A stretch of 31,812 nucleotides of DNA from JAWODU01 sp046483125. Its GTDB lineage: Bacteria > Verrucomicrobiota > Kiritimatiellia > UBA8416 > JAWODU01. The notes below the pieces were generated by a model, which worked only from the letters and a program-made list of their open reading frames with translations, was not told the DNA's origin and did no database searches. Below, piece after piece: positions 24,920-31,812 of the stretch. Every line of letters begins with the position of its first letter. Position 1 is the first letter of the stretch. The stretch spans positions 1 through 31,812 of the forward strand of contig JAWODU010000061.1 of NCBI GenBank assembly GCA_046483125.1, written 5' to 3'. The position numbers and the translations under genes are program-made.

Positions 24920-25849
24920 TTACGCGGCCGCGGGCCTGGCCCACAGGGATTCCACGGCTTCCCTGCCGCCGAGTTTGGATTCAATGGCGCGCCGGAGCGC
25001 CTCAAGACCTGAAGCGCATACCTGTCTGCACCTCTCGCGAGACACGCCGAACTGGCTGGACAGGTCTTCAAGTGTCGCCTTCCGCTCGCCCAGGAACATC
25101 GCGGCTATCATCTGGCGGGTCCTGTCGGGCAGTACGCGTGTCTGCTCCAGCAGAAATTCGCGCAGATCATTTCCTTCGACGGTCTGCCTCGGAGTGCGTC
25201 CGCCGGCGTCGGCAACGGTCTCGGTCCAGGGTCTCGCGTCATCCCGTGAACTCAGATCTTCGAACATGGACACGCCCGTATGCCGGCTTTCTCTCACGCG
25301 GTCCAGGCGCTCTCTGCTGATGCCGAGTTTTTTCCGAAGGTCCCCGTCTCCCAGCGCTCCCCCGTGTTCCTCTTCCAGGCGGCGCATTCTTGTCCAGCAT
25401 CCGAAATGGAATTCCGGCACATGTATGAGCCTCGAAAGCTTCAATGCCCTTCTCATTCTGTTTCTGATACAGCGGCGCGCGTAAGGCGCGAATCTGGGCG
25501 GGTTGAAAGGTGAATTTCCGCGCCGGTTATCAATTCTCGCGGAGCCTTTGCCCCGATATTGAGGATCGAACTTGGAGGCGGCCTCAACGAGGGCGATGTT
25601 TCCTTCGGCAACGAGATCCATCGCCGATATGGAAACACCGGGCGCCGAGAGGTACTGAACAAATTCCTTCATGCATCTCAGCACGAGATGCAGATTGCCG
25701 CTGACGAGTTCCGCCCTGGCCTTCTCCGATTGTTTGGCACTGCCGGTTGCCATCGTTTTCAGAAGTTTTTTTTCACGCTCGAGAGGAACTGCCTCTATGC
25801 GTGAAACGTCCTGTACGTATCGTTCGTAGCCCGACTTGCTGGATTTCAT
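24920..25849 (-). CDS. Sigma-70 family RNA polymerase sigma factor
   Basis: A 309-residue sigma factor. Region 1.2/2.1 covers ~10-65 (NLHLVLRCMKEF) and region 2.2 ~75-95 (DLVAEGNIALVEAASKFDP). The 2.3/2.4 helix FAPYARRCIRNRMRRAL is at 120-136, region 3 at ~150-190, and the region 4 helix-turn-helix is LEDLSSQFGVSRERCRQV (260-277). Between FDP and FAPYA, where the usual spacing is a few residues (FDPxRGxxFSTYA), there are about 22 residues of charged, Gly/Asn-rich sequence (97-118). This insertion is unusual and lies next to the promoter-melting segment. AGGAGGG 6 bases before the ATG fixes the start. It is an alternative (group 2/3-like) sigma; the regulon is unknown. Confidence 0.92.
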   Translation of the reverse strand: MKSSKSGYERYVQDVSRIEAVPLEREKKLLKTMATGSAKQSEKARAELVSGNLHLVLRCMKEFVQYLSAPGVSISAMDLVAEGNIALVEAASKFDPQYRGKGSARIDNRRGNSPFNPPRFAPYARRCIRNRMRRALKLSRLIHVPEFHFGCWTRMRRLEEEHGGALGDGDLRKKLGISRERLDRVRESRHTGVSMFEDLSSRDDARPWTETVADAGGRTPRQTVEGNDLREFLLEQTRVLPDRTRQMIAAMFLGERKATLEDLSSQFGVSRERCRQVCASGLEALRRAIESKLGGREAVESLWARPAAA

Positions 25850-26107
25850 GATGACCCTCCTGATTCGGCGTTCGGTTCCGGTTATATGCTACGAACATGC
25901 CAACTGCAGGCATCGCGGGAATAAAAAACGTAAGTCCCTGCCGTACAGCAACTTACAAAAGACCGCCGGGGGACATCCACAGAGCAGATAATGTGTACTT
26001 CTGTACGCATACGCATTCGAAACGCGGACTCCGGTAAGCACGCCCCGTTTCCCGATCCCCTCAAATCACTCTGGATGCCGCCGCCGGTATGTGTTAAACA
26101 GAAGCTT

Positions 26108-27457
26108 GTGAATTGCCGTGTTGTCATTGTCGTTTATCTCATCTTCGTTTTTTCCGCCTCAGCCGACGTCTTCGTCGTAAAAAAGAACGGGGACGGTTTC
26201 TGGGCGCTGAGAGTCGAGAAAAAAGACGGCGCGGCGGAATACGTACACAGGGATACCGGCCGGCGCGGACGTCTCGACGCTTCCGAGATTGACGGTCTTA
26301 TTCCCACCGTCCAGAGAGGGAACAAGTACGATCCGGACAAGGTCAGGGAGCGTGTCGACGAAATCAAAAGGCTTCGCGGCAAACACGGCAAGCTTCTGAG
26401 AAAATTAAACCGCCTTCTTCAGGAATGGCAGGTTCTGCTTCGCGAAAGCCCTGAATTCGACGGCAAGATCCGGAAACTGGTTGACGAGTTCAACGAAAGC
26501 GGGAAAGACCCCAAGACCTACAGTCGAATCGCCCTCGCCCTCGGAATGTTGAAATACAAGGACATGAGAGGCGAATACACCGACGATATCGAATCTGCCA
26601 TCGCACGTGTAAAGAAAGGTTTCCTCGACTATAACGGAAAACGTTTTCGCGAAATTGTCGAGGAAAAGGAAATGAGCTTCGATAAGTTCGCCGAGGCCGA
26701 ATACCTCAAAGACGAACTCGTAAGAGTGGCCGGGGACGATGCCAGCCGTGAATTCGAAACCCTTTTCAGCGAATACCGCGAGTCCATTTACAATGCTTCC
26801 CTTGAGGGCGCGAAACAGATTTTCAGCGCCCGGCCATCGGTGGATTCCTACCTGAAAAGCAGGGCCATACTCGTCTTTGTGCGTGACTCTGTTGCCGCCG
26901 GAGAAGACGAACAACAGGATGCCGCGCAAAGGATCGAAAGCCTGGTCGCAAAAGTTTCGGATACAGTGAACTCGTACAGCTTCGACTACAAGGGTTACCC
27001 GCTCAGCCCGGAAGATCTTAAGCTCTTCAGGAAAAACCAGGACTACGCTTCGAGAATAAAGTTTTCCTCGGTTACTGTCCGGGAACAGTGCCTTATAATA
27101 CCGAGGGAATCGCCCGGAAGAGTGTCGGTCGGAAGCGCTTTTTCCGTGCCCTTGAAACTTGTATTCAACTGCGCCCAAGTGCCGGAGACCGTTTTCGGCA
27201 TGACCGTTCTGCTCACCGGTGTCCAGGGCATTGAGTCGTACACGGTCCGGCTTCCCGACCTGGAGATTGCCGCCGGGCACGCAGAAGTGACATTCACAAA
27301 CGATCCGTCCCTGATACCGGAATCCTTCCGCCTTGCCAGGGACGCCGGCGGCCGCGTGGCCGTGTATCCCTACCTGTCCAGGCTCAGGATATCCCCCACG
27401 GGAGAAGAACAATGGGTCCCCCTGAGCCTTTGCTGTGGATGGCCCGCCTCGCCGTAG
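26108..27457 (+). CDS. Secreted protein of unknown function
   Basis: About 450 residues, beginning with a hydrophobic signal-like segment (VVIVVYLIFVFSASAD) that predicts export. The mature N-terminus is a small beta-rich module (DVFVVKKNGDGFWALRVE...GRLDASEIDGLIP), reminiscent of SHD1-like modules of PVC secreted proteins. A long charged helical region with coiled-coil character follows (~residues 60-330), then a C-terminal beta-rich domain. I do not recognise it. The start is uncertain: the frame is open from 25991, GTG 26108 sits just before the hydrophobic segment, ATG 26075 is an alternative, and none has a clear Shine-Dalgarno. It is convergent with methionine aminopeptidase. Confidence 0.65.
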   Translation: MNCRVVIVVYLIFVFSASADVFVVKKNGDGFWALRVEKKDGAAEYVHRDTGRRGRLDASEIDGLIPTVQRGNKYDPDKVRERVDEIKRLRGKHGKLLRKLNRLLQEWQVLLRESPEFDGKIRKLVDEFNESGKDPKTYSRIALALGMLKYKDMRGEYTDDIESAIARVKKGFLDYNGKRFREIVEEKEMSFDKFAEAEYLKDELVRVAGDDASREFETLFSEYRESIYNASLEGAKQIFSARPSVDSYLKSRAILVFVRDSVAAGEDEQQDAAQRIESLVAKVSDTVNSYSFDYKGYPLSPEDLKLFRKNQDYASRIKFSSVTVREQCLIIPRESPGRVSVGSAFSVPLKLVFNCAQVPETVFGMTVLLTGVQGIESYTVRLPDLEIAAGHAEVTFTNDPSLIPESFRLARDAGGRVAVYPYLSRLRISPTGEEQWVPLSLCCGWPASP

Positions 27458-27510
27458 AAAAAGCGTGGACTTTGAAGGTCCGTACGCCGCCGGTGAACAT
27501 GCGGATTTGT

Positions 27511-28497
27511 TTACTTCACCGTCAGGATTTCTGCGCCTTTTTCCGTCACAAGCACGGTATGTTCGAACTGGGCGCTCCGCTTCCCGTCGGCGGTTACCAC
27601 GGTCCAGCCGTCCTCAAGAACTTTGTGCCGGAAGGTTCCCATGTTGATCATCGGTTCAACCGTAAAGATCATACCCGGCTTCATGACCGGACTCCTGCCG
27701 CGGGCGCAATAGTGCAGGACCTGCGGATCCATGTGAAAACACCTGCCTATTCCGTGCCCGCAGTAGGAACGTTCGACACTGTAACCGTGCTGGTTGACGT
27801 AGGGAACAATTGAACATCCTATGTCCCTCACATGTCCCCCGGGGCGGATGGAGGAAATACCCCTCCGCAGGCATTCCCGCGTAACTCCCATCAACCGCCT
27901 GGAATCCGCGTCAATATCCCCGACCGCCACTGTCTCGGAACAGTCGCCGTGAAAGCCGTTCAGGAAAAGAGTCACGTCAATGTTGACAATGTCCCCGTTC
28001 GCAAGGGGACGGGCATCCGGAACCCCGTGACAGACAACTTCATTGACGGAAATACATGCGCTCCCGGGAAATCCCATGTAATTGAGAGGGCTGGGATACC
28101 CTCCTTCGTCAATACACGCCTGATGCACTACCGCGTCTATTTCGTCGGTGGTAACGCCGGGACCCACGGCCTCTATTCCACGGTCAAGAACACGGCGGGC
28201 TGTGCGGCAGGTGTCGCGCATTATTTCAAGTTCCCCGCCCTCCAGGATGGAAACTCCCTTGCATCCGCGTTCCCGCTTCCCGTCACCGGCATAAGACGGC
28301 CGGGGAATACCCGCGGGGACGCGGCGCGCCGGACCGGCCTTTTCACCGGGAACGTGACCGGCTTCTTCGCCCTCGCGCGGGGCAAAGCGCTGAATACCGG
28401 CGGCGCGGTCCTCTTCCATGTGGCACTTCTTGTATTTCCTGCCGCTTCCGCACCAGCATGGATCGTTGCGGCTGAGTTTCCGTGCCGAGACTCCCAT
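27511..28497 (-). CDS. map: Methionine aminopeptidase type I with N-terminal SEC-C zinc motif
   Basis: A 328-residue enzyme removing initiator methionine. All five metal ligands are visible: D174, D185 (GFHGDCSET), H248 (CGHGIG), E281 (FTVEP) and E312 (QFEHT), with the substrate histidine in CHGVP at 157. The N-terminus carries a SEC-C-type zinc knuckle, NDPCWCGSGRKYKKCH (C14, C16, C25, H26), as at the end of SecA, then a ~50-residue linker. This longer architecture is known for a subset of bacterial MetAPs and may aid ribosome or SecB-like docking. ATG with AAGGCGG upstream. It is third in a minus-strand operon after the URO-D-like and radical SAM genes (44-base gap). Confidence 0.95.
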   Translation of the reverse strand: MGVSARKLSRNDPCWCGSGRKYKKCHMEEDRAAGIQRFAPREGEEAGHVPGEKAGPARRVPAGIPRPSYAGDGKRERGCKGVSILEGGELEIMRDTCRTARRVLDRGIEAVGPGVTTDEIDAVVHQACIDEGGYPSPLNYMGFPGSACISVNEVVCHGVPDARPLANGDIVNIDVTLFLNGFHGDCSETVAVGDIDADSRRLMGVTRECLRRGISSIRPGGHVRDIGCSIVPYVNQHGYSVERSYCGHGIGRCFHMDPQVLHYCARGRSPVMKPGMIFTVEPMINMGTFRHKVLEDGWTVVTADGKRSAQFEHTVLVTEKGAEILTVK

Positions 28498-28541
28498 TTT
28501 TCCGCCTTACCTGTCTTTTCCCCCGGATTTCTTCCGGGGAT

Positions 28542-29486
28542 TTATTTGCCGCTGTGGATTGCCTGATAATAGATCCTGTTTTCTTTCCGCTGTTCGCCGA
28601 CCCGGCCGGTGCGGGTCAGTTTACCCAGGTATTTCGAGGCTTCGTTCCTGTGCAGTCCGAAAACGCGGCATATGTCCTCCATGGTACAGGGACGCCTGCG
28701 CAGCATATCCAGGACTTCTGATTCCGTCGCCCGGGTTTTGGCGGATATGTCCCTGCTGTACTCCGCTATTATCTCGGCAGGAGGGTCAAAAAGGCGCGCC
28801 AGTTCGTTCATCTTATCCTCTGGAACGGCGCGGGCAAACTCTTCGGACGGGGGCCGTACGGCCGTGTTAAGGTGGACCCGGTCCGGACCGATGCTTTTGA
28901 TGAGTCCGGCTATGTGCGAGACTTCTTCGGGCGTAGTATTCATGCCCCATACCAGGAACACTTCAATCCACATTTCGCCCCCGTATTCCTTTCTCATGAG
29001 ACGTATACCTTCCATAAGCCGGTCAAATTTTACCGCGGAATGGGGACGGTTGACGTGCGAAAGCGAGAACTGATCCCATGCGCTGAGCGATATTTTGACC
29101 ACGTCGGCCTTAGATGCCTGCTTTCTGACTTCGGGATCGCCGAGCAGTGAACCGTTCGTAAGCAAAGCCACCGGAACGGAGGCAGTGCCGTGAATAAAGT
29201 CGATAACCCGTCCGAATTCGGAATTCAGCGTAGGTTCGCCACTGCCGGACAGCGTAATGTAATCGGCTGTATCACCCGACTTTACCCATTCACCGATTTC
29301 CTTCGTTACTTCGTCAACGGGCACGTATTCCCGGCGTTCCACGGTCTTATCGGTCGTACGTCCCAGCTGGCAGAACACGCAATCAAAACTGCATGCTTTA
29401 TACGGAACCAGGTCTACGCCAAGCGAGCGCCCCAGTCGCCGGGACGGTACGGGGCCGAACAGATGTTTGTAGCCTTCAGGGCTCAT
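28542..29486 (-). CDS. Radical SAM protein with C-terminal winged helix
   Basis: A 314-residue radical SAM enzyme. The cluster motif is C32-SFD-C36-VF-C39. GSGEPTL (~83) is the SAM-binding GGE-like motif, and the start YKHLFGPVPSRRLG matches a group of uncharacterised radical SAM proteins common in anaerobes. Residues ~250-314 (RPCTMEDICRVFGLHRNEASKYLGKL...) form a winged helix-turn-helix, suggesting nucleic-acid contact or sensing. The start lies 2 bases after the stop of the URO-D-like gene, so the two are co-translated. The substrate is not predictable from sequence. Confidence 0.9.
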   Translation of the reverse strand: MSPEGYKHLFGPVPSRRLGRSLGVDLVPYKACSFDCVFCQLGRTTDKTVERREYVPVDEVTKEIGEWVKSGDTADYITLSGSGEPTLNSEFGRVIDFIHGTASVPVALLTNGSLLGDPEVRKQASKADVVKISLSAWDQFSLSHVNRPHSAVKFDRLMEGIRLMRKEYGGEMWIEVFLVWGMNTTPEEVSHIAGLIKSIGPDRVHLNTAVRPPSEEFARAVPEDKMNELARLFDPPAEIIAEYSRDISAKTRATESEVLDMLRRRPCTMEDICRVFGLHRNEASKYLGKLTRTGRVGEQRKENRIYYQAIHSGK

Positions 29487-29488
29487 AT

Positions 29489-30673
29489 TTAACTTTCGTC
29501 ATACTGCGGCACACCTCCCGCCCCGAACATGTCCCTCTTGAGTTTCAGGTAATACCTGTAGTTTTCGAAGGGGACATCGGCAGGCACACGGTGATCCACC
29601 CCGGGCAGAAAACCGCCGTGTTTCACCAGCGGAAGGAGGCGTTTCATTTCGGCCAGTATTTCTTTTTTGCCTTTTGCCAGCTTTATCTTGTCCACGCCCC
29701 CCTGCAGGAGAATGTCGGGCCACTTTTCACGCAGAAGTACCGGGTCGCTTCCCCCGTGGACCTCCACCGGAAACATGCAGTTAATACCACCGTCGAGGAA
29801 ACAGTCGACGATGGGAATAATGTTGCCGTCGGTATCGGTCCAGGCCACGTGGCATCCGTGTTTCCCGAGCAGAGAAGTGATCCGCCTGTAACGCGGTGTT
29901 ACCACGTTACGCATGTACTTGTAGCCGACAATGGGGCCGGAATTAAAACAGATATCCTCCCAGCCGGAACCGAAATCAAATTCAACGTCGGGCAGGACCC
30001 GTTCGAGAGTATCGCACACAAGACTGCACAACGTTTCCGTGATTTCGTCCAGCAGGTCCGGGTCATCGTAGATCATCAGCGCTATATTCTCGAAACCGAT
30101 CCAGTTGCGCACCCTTCCGACCATGGAACCGATGCCTATGGCAAGGGGATAATCGCGCTGATTGTATTTTTGAGCCAGCTCTTTCCAGTTGGACGGAACC
30201 CTGTCCGGCGACGGCTGAAGCCGCTCCTTGTAATCTCCCCACGTCTTCCGGTCCTTGAGGTAAAAATCGATAAAATGCGGAATCGACTTATCGCCCTTCC
30301 TGTTGATCTCCGCCGTACAGCCGTTTGTGTCGCGGTAAACAAGCCTGTCGTCGGTTTCCTCGATTACCTTATACTCGAAAGGCGGCATAAGACCCATCAC
30401 GTTTACCCATGCCGTTTTCCAGTTTTCGATCCCGAAATACTCGTACGCCCGCGCCTCGTTGTTTACTTCCAGAGGAAGTCCTTCCCCGTGCCAGCGCGGC
30501 AGTGTTGAATCCCAGTACCCGAATTCAAAGTTGGGGATGCTGTCAACTTTCTGAAAAAACATGGTTCGCCGCCATCGTTCACGCAGAGTCATGCCCGTAC
30601 TTCGCGAACCGACCGGCAAATCGGAGGCATTGACGCCCGCGTCAACCTGTGCCTGTATTTCTTCGGCTTCCAT
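29489..30673 (-). CDS. Uroporphyrinogen decarboxylase-family protein (methyltransferase-like)
   Basis: A 394-residue TIM-barrel protein of the URO-D/MtaA superfamily. Family-like blocks include VKVDSIPNFEFGYWDST-type N-terminal sequence, HVAWTDTDGN followed by FLDGGINCMFPVEV, and GGFLPGVDHRVPADVPFENY near the C-terminus. The zinc-binding H-x-C of corrinoid methyltransferases is not obvious (HVAWTD replaces it). True HemE substrate residues are also not apparent. So it is probably one of the many uncharacterised paralogues in anaerobic PVC bacteria, not haem biosynthesis. AAGGGAG lies 9 bases before the ATG. First gene of the URO-D / radical SAM / map operon. Confidence 0.88.
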   Translation of the reverse strand: MEAEEIQAQVDAGVNASDLPVGSRSTGMTLRERWRRTMFFQKVDSIPNFEFGYWDSTLPRWHGEGLPLEVNNEARAYEYFGIENWKTAWVNVMGLMPPFEYKVIEETDDRLVYRDTNGCTAEINRKGDKSIPHFIDFYLKDRKTWGDYKERLQPSPDRVPSNWKELAQKYNQRDYPLAIGIGSMVGRVRNWIGFENIALMIYDDPDLLDEITETLCSLVCDTLERVLPDVEFDFGSGWEDICFNSGPIVGYKYMRNVVTPRYRRITSLLGKHGCHVAWTDTDGNIIPIVDCFLDGGINCMFPVEVHGGSDPVLLREKWPDILLQGGVDKIKLAKGKKEILAEMKRLLPLVKHGGFLPGVDHRVPADVPFENYRYYLKLKRDMFGAGGVPQYDES

Positions 30674-30919
30674 GGCAGTTTTACTCCCTTAATACTCCTG
30701 ACAAAACCCATGAGCATATACCCGCCTTGAGAATCAGGTCAATGATCAAGGATCTGCCTGTTGCACAGGGTATGAACCGCGAAAAAACAGTGTTCTGAGT
30801 CCATTGAAGTTGAAAATAAACCCCGCGGCGCTTACGATATTCTTATGACGTTGGAGATTCTGACGGGCGGCAGTTTACCACTATCGTATATCGGCCCCGG
30901 AGCCGGGTTTATTTCTTTG
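30674..30919. other. Non-coding stretch before the repeat cluster
   Basis: About 250 bases with no open frame of protein character. It should contain the promoter of the minus-strand URO-D-like operon, but I cannot place -35/-10 boxes with confidence. Confidence 0.4.
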
Positions 30920-31094
30920 AGACGTTTTCCTTATCGACCAAAGGTGGAAAGCCAACCCTATTTTTGTTTTTTTAGGTTTGACCCCAATTCCCAGAAGGTT
31001 TGACCCCAATTCCCAGACAGACGTTTTCCTTATCGACCAAAGGTGGAAAGCCAACCCTATTTTTGTTTTTTTAGGTTTGACCCCAATTCCCAGA
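30920..31094 (+). repeat. 76-bp direct repeat with internal 22-bp units
   Basis: 30920-30995 and 31019-31094 are identical over 76 bases (period 99). Each copy ends with the 22-base unit beginning AGGTTTGACCCC. A third copy of this unit (30996-31017) stands directly after the first, giving a tandem pair. The GGTTTGACCCC core resembles the GGTCTGACCCT end of the RAYT element at 7523-7533, so these may be orphan ends of a related element. Confidence 0.85.
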
Positions 31095-31118
31095 CAATGT
31101 CTTTGTCCCCAATGTCTT

Positions 31119-31397
31119 TGTCACTACCCTCCAGGCTCCTCCAAATGGAATCCCATCGAACACCGTATGTTCTCCTTCATCAGCAGTAACTGGGCGGCTC
31201 AGCCCCTCGTCGACTACCAGACCGTGCTCAACTTCATTCGCAGCACACGGACCGCGACCGGCTTGCGCATCTGCGCCCGCCTTAACAAGAAGGATTATCC
31301 CAAGGGCACAAAGATATCTGATACCCAAATGCAACAGGTCAACCTCCGCCGGCATACATCCCGGTCGCTGTGGAACTACTCGATTTCGCCATCGTAA
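31119..31397 (+). pseudogene. ISAzo13-family transposase, C-terminal remnant
   Basis: About 92 residues of a DDE transposase of the ISAzo13 (Rhodopirellula-type) family: HYPPGSSKWNPIEHRMF with the catalytic-region glutamate, FIRSTRTATGLRI, DYPKGTKISDTQM, and the terminal LWNYSI. The N-terminal three quarters is missing. Upstream, the same frame continues into the 22-bp/76-bp repeats and has no transposase character, so the break is near 31119. Two copies of AATGTCTTTGTC (31096-31107 and 31111-31122) mark the junction. Confidence 0.82.
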
Positions 31398-31427
31398 AAT
31401 GTGAAGTTATTTTTGCGTGAGCCCTAA
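31397..31427 (+). repeat. Candidate right end of the ISAzo13-type element
   Basis: Directly after the transposase stop, the sequence AATGTGAAGTTATTTTTGCG followed by TGAGCCCTAA looks like a terminal inverted repeat. Its left partner is lost with the rest of the element, so the exact border is inferred. Confidence 0.4.
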
Positions 31428-31651
31428 GACAAAGATTCTAGAGGTGGTGGTTTGCCTGAAACATGCTTACTTGACTTTCTTACGACAAAGGTACCTGCCA
31501 CCTTATCGTGAAGGGCTTGTTTGTTCTTACTCACACCAATAAGGATGAATGTAAAATATAAAGGTGGGATAAGAAGATTCAAAACCTTGGGAACATTTCG
31601 CATGAGCGCTTTACGCAATGGGGAGGTGACCCCCATTTTGCGAACCAGTTT
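31424..31651 (-). pseudogene. RDD-family membrane protein fragment
   Basis: About 75 residues read as the second half of an RDD domain: RKALMRN, then a hydrophobic span (VLNLLIPPLYFTFILIGV), then SKNKQALHDKVAGTFVVRK, the typical 'kkQrlgDllAGT.VV.k' ending. The first transmembrane helix and the R-D-D start are missing. The upstream break coincides with the IS3-type end at about 31652, and the stop codon lies in the ISAzo13-type end, so the gene appears interrupted on both sides. Confidence 0.65.
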
Positions 31652-31812
31652 TGGAGCTAAATTGGACTAACCTCATCGGGGTTCAAAACCGTGCTCCTTA
31701 AGGTACGCTTCCGGCGCCACGTTGCCAAGCGAAGCGTGACGACGGATGTAATTATAGTAATCGATCCGGCCTTGTACAGCCGTCCGTAACTCGACCAAAG
31801 ATTTCTTCTCCC
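31652..31812 (-). mobile_element. IS3-family element, end enters window
   Basis: TGGAGCTAAATTGGACTAAC at 31652-31671, starting TGG, fits an IS3-type terminal repeat just outside the transposase stop. The rest of the element lies beyond the window edge. Confidence 0.55.
31673..31812 (-). CDS. IS3-family transposase OrfB (integrase core), 3' end only
   Basis: Partial frame, 45 residues to the stop, entering from beyond the window. The sequence EKKSLVELRTAVQGRIDYYNYIRRHASLGNVAPEAYL matches the end of the rve/integrase core of IS3-group transposases ('YYN..R.H.SLG..sP..y'). The frame is intact in the part seen. Confidence 0.8.
   Translation of the reverse strand, partial: EKKSLVELRTAVQGRIDYYNYIRRHASLGNVAPEAYLKEHGFEPR

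Noticed and set aside
26405..27412. 335-codon minus-strand frame
   Set aside because: Antisense to the secreted unknown protein, which has a signal peptide and plausible domain layout on the plus strand.
29393..30508. 371-codon plus-strand frame
   Set aside because: Antisense to the URO-D-like gene, which carries the family motifs and a good Shine-Dalgarno.
30920..31094. CRISPR-like repeat
   Set aside because: Only two long copies and one extra unit, with no regular spacers and no cas genes; the pattern fits mobile-element ends or a local duplication.

Overview
The window looks like a chromosomal segment of an anaerobic, carbohydrate-degrading bacterium. The PVC superphylum (Kiritimatiellota, Lentisphaerota, Planctomycetota) or a close relative fits best. 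This rests on gene content only: FGly-type sulfatases, a URO-D-like methyltransferase-family protein, a zinc-ribbon/pilin-like protein, a Rhodopirellula-type (ISAzo13) transposase remnant, an Aquifex-type aconitase and a histidine-type (sulfide-dependent) Thi4. No rRNA or phylogenetic marker was available to confirm it.

Layout. 0.5-6.3 kb is a carbohydrate/sulfatase region: an (alpha/alpha)-barrel polysaccharide-lyase-like protein, a concanavalin-like protein, two sulfatases, an SGNH esterase and an MBL hydrolase. A scar lies inside it at about 2666-2680, where the concanavalin-like gene and the second sulfatase run tail to tail and both are cut off. 6.4-7.6 kb is a complete RAYT (Y1 transposase) element bounded by perfect 25-bp inverted repeats, ending 3 bases before a tRNA-Leu(UAG). 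7.6-13.9 kb holds a large membrane protein with a degenerate kinase fold, an ArfB-like release factor, a diiron ferritin-like protein, an M1 aminopeptidase and a small 2[4Fe-4S] ferredoxin too short for many gene callers.

14-20.5 kb, all on the minus strand, holds a NorQ/CbbQ-type AAA+ ATPase with a NorD/CbbO-type VWA partner, and a two-gene unit that I read as cell-wall amino-sugar salvage: a NamZ-family (DUF1343, GH171) exo-N-acetylmuramidase followed with zero spacing by a single polypeptide joining a MurU-like nucleotidyltransferase, a short beta-helix and an AmgK-like sugar kinase. 20.6-25.8 kb carries aconitase, Thi4, a pilin-like gene split by one in-frame amber codon at an expected glutamine, a HEXXH lipoprotein and a sigma-70 factor with an insertion in region 2. 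26-30.7 kb carries a secreted protein of unknown function and a minus-strand operon of URO-D-like protein, radical SAM protein and SEC-C-tagged methionine aminopeptidase.

The last kilobase is a mobile-element graveyard: a 76-bp direct repeat with internal 22-bp units, the 3' end of an ISAzo13 transposase, a fragment of an RDD-family membrane protein, and the 3' end of an IS3-family transposase leaving the window.

The strongest candidates for something new are the NamZ / MurU-AmgK fusion operon, the amber-interrupted pilin-like gene coupled to thi4, and the 761-residue membrane pseudokinase.
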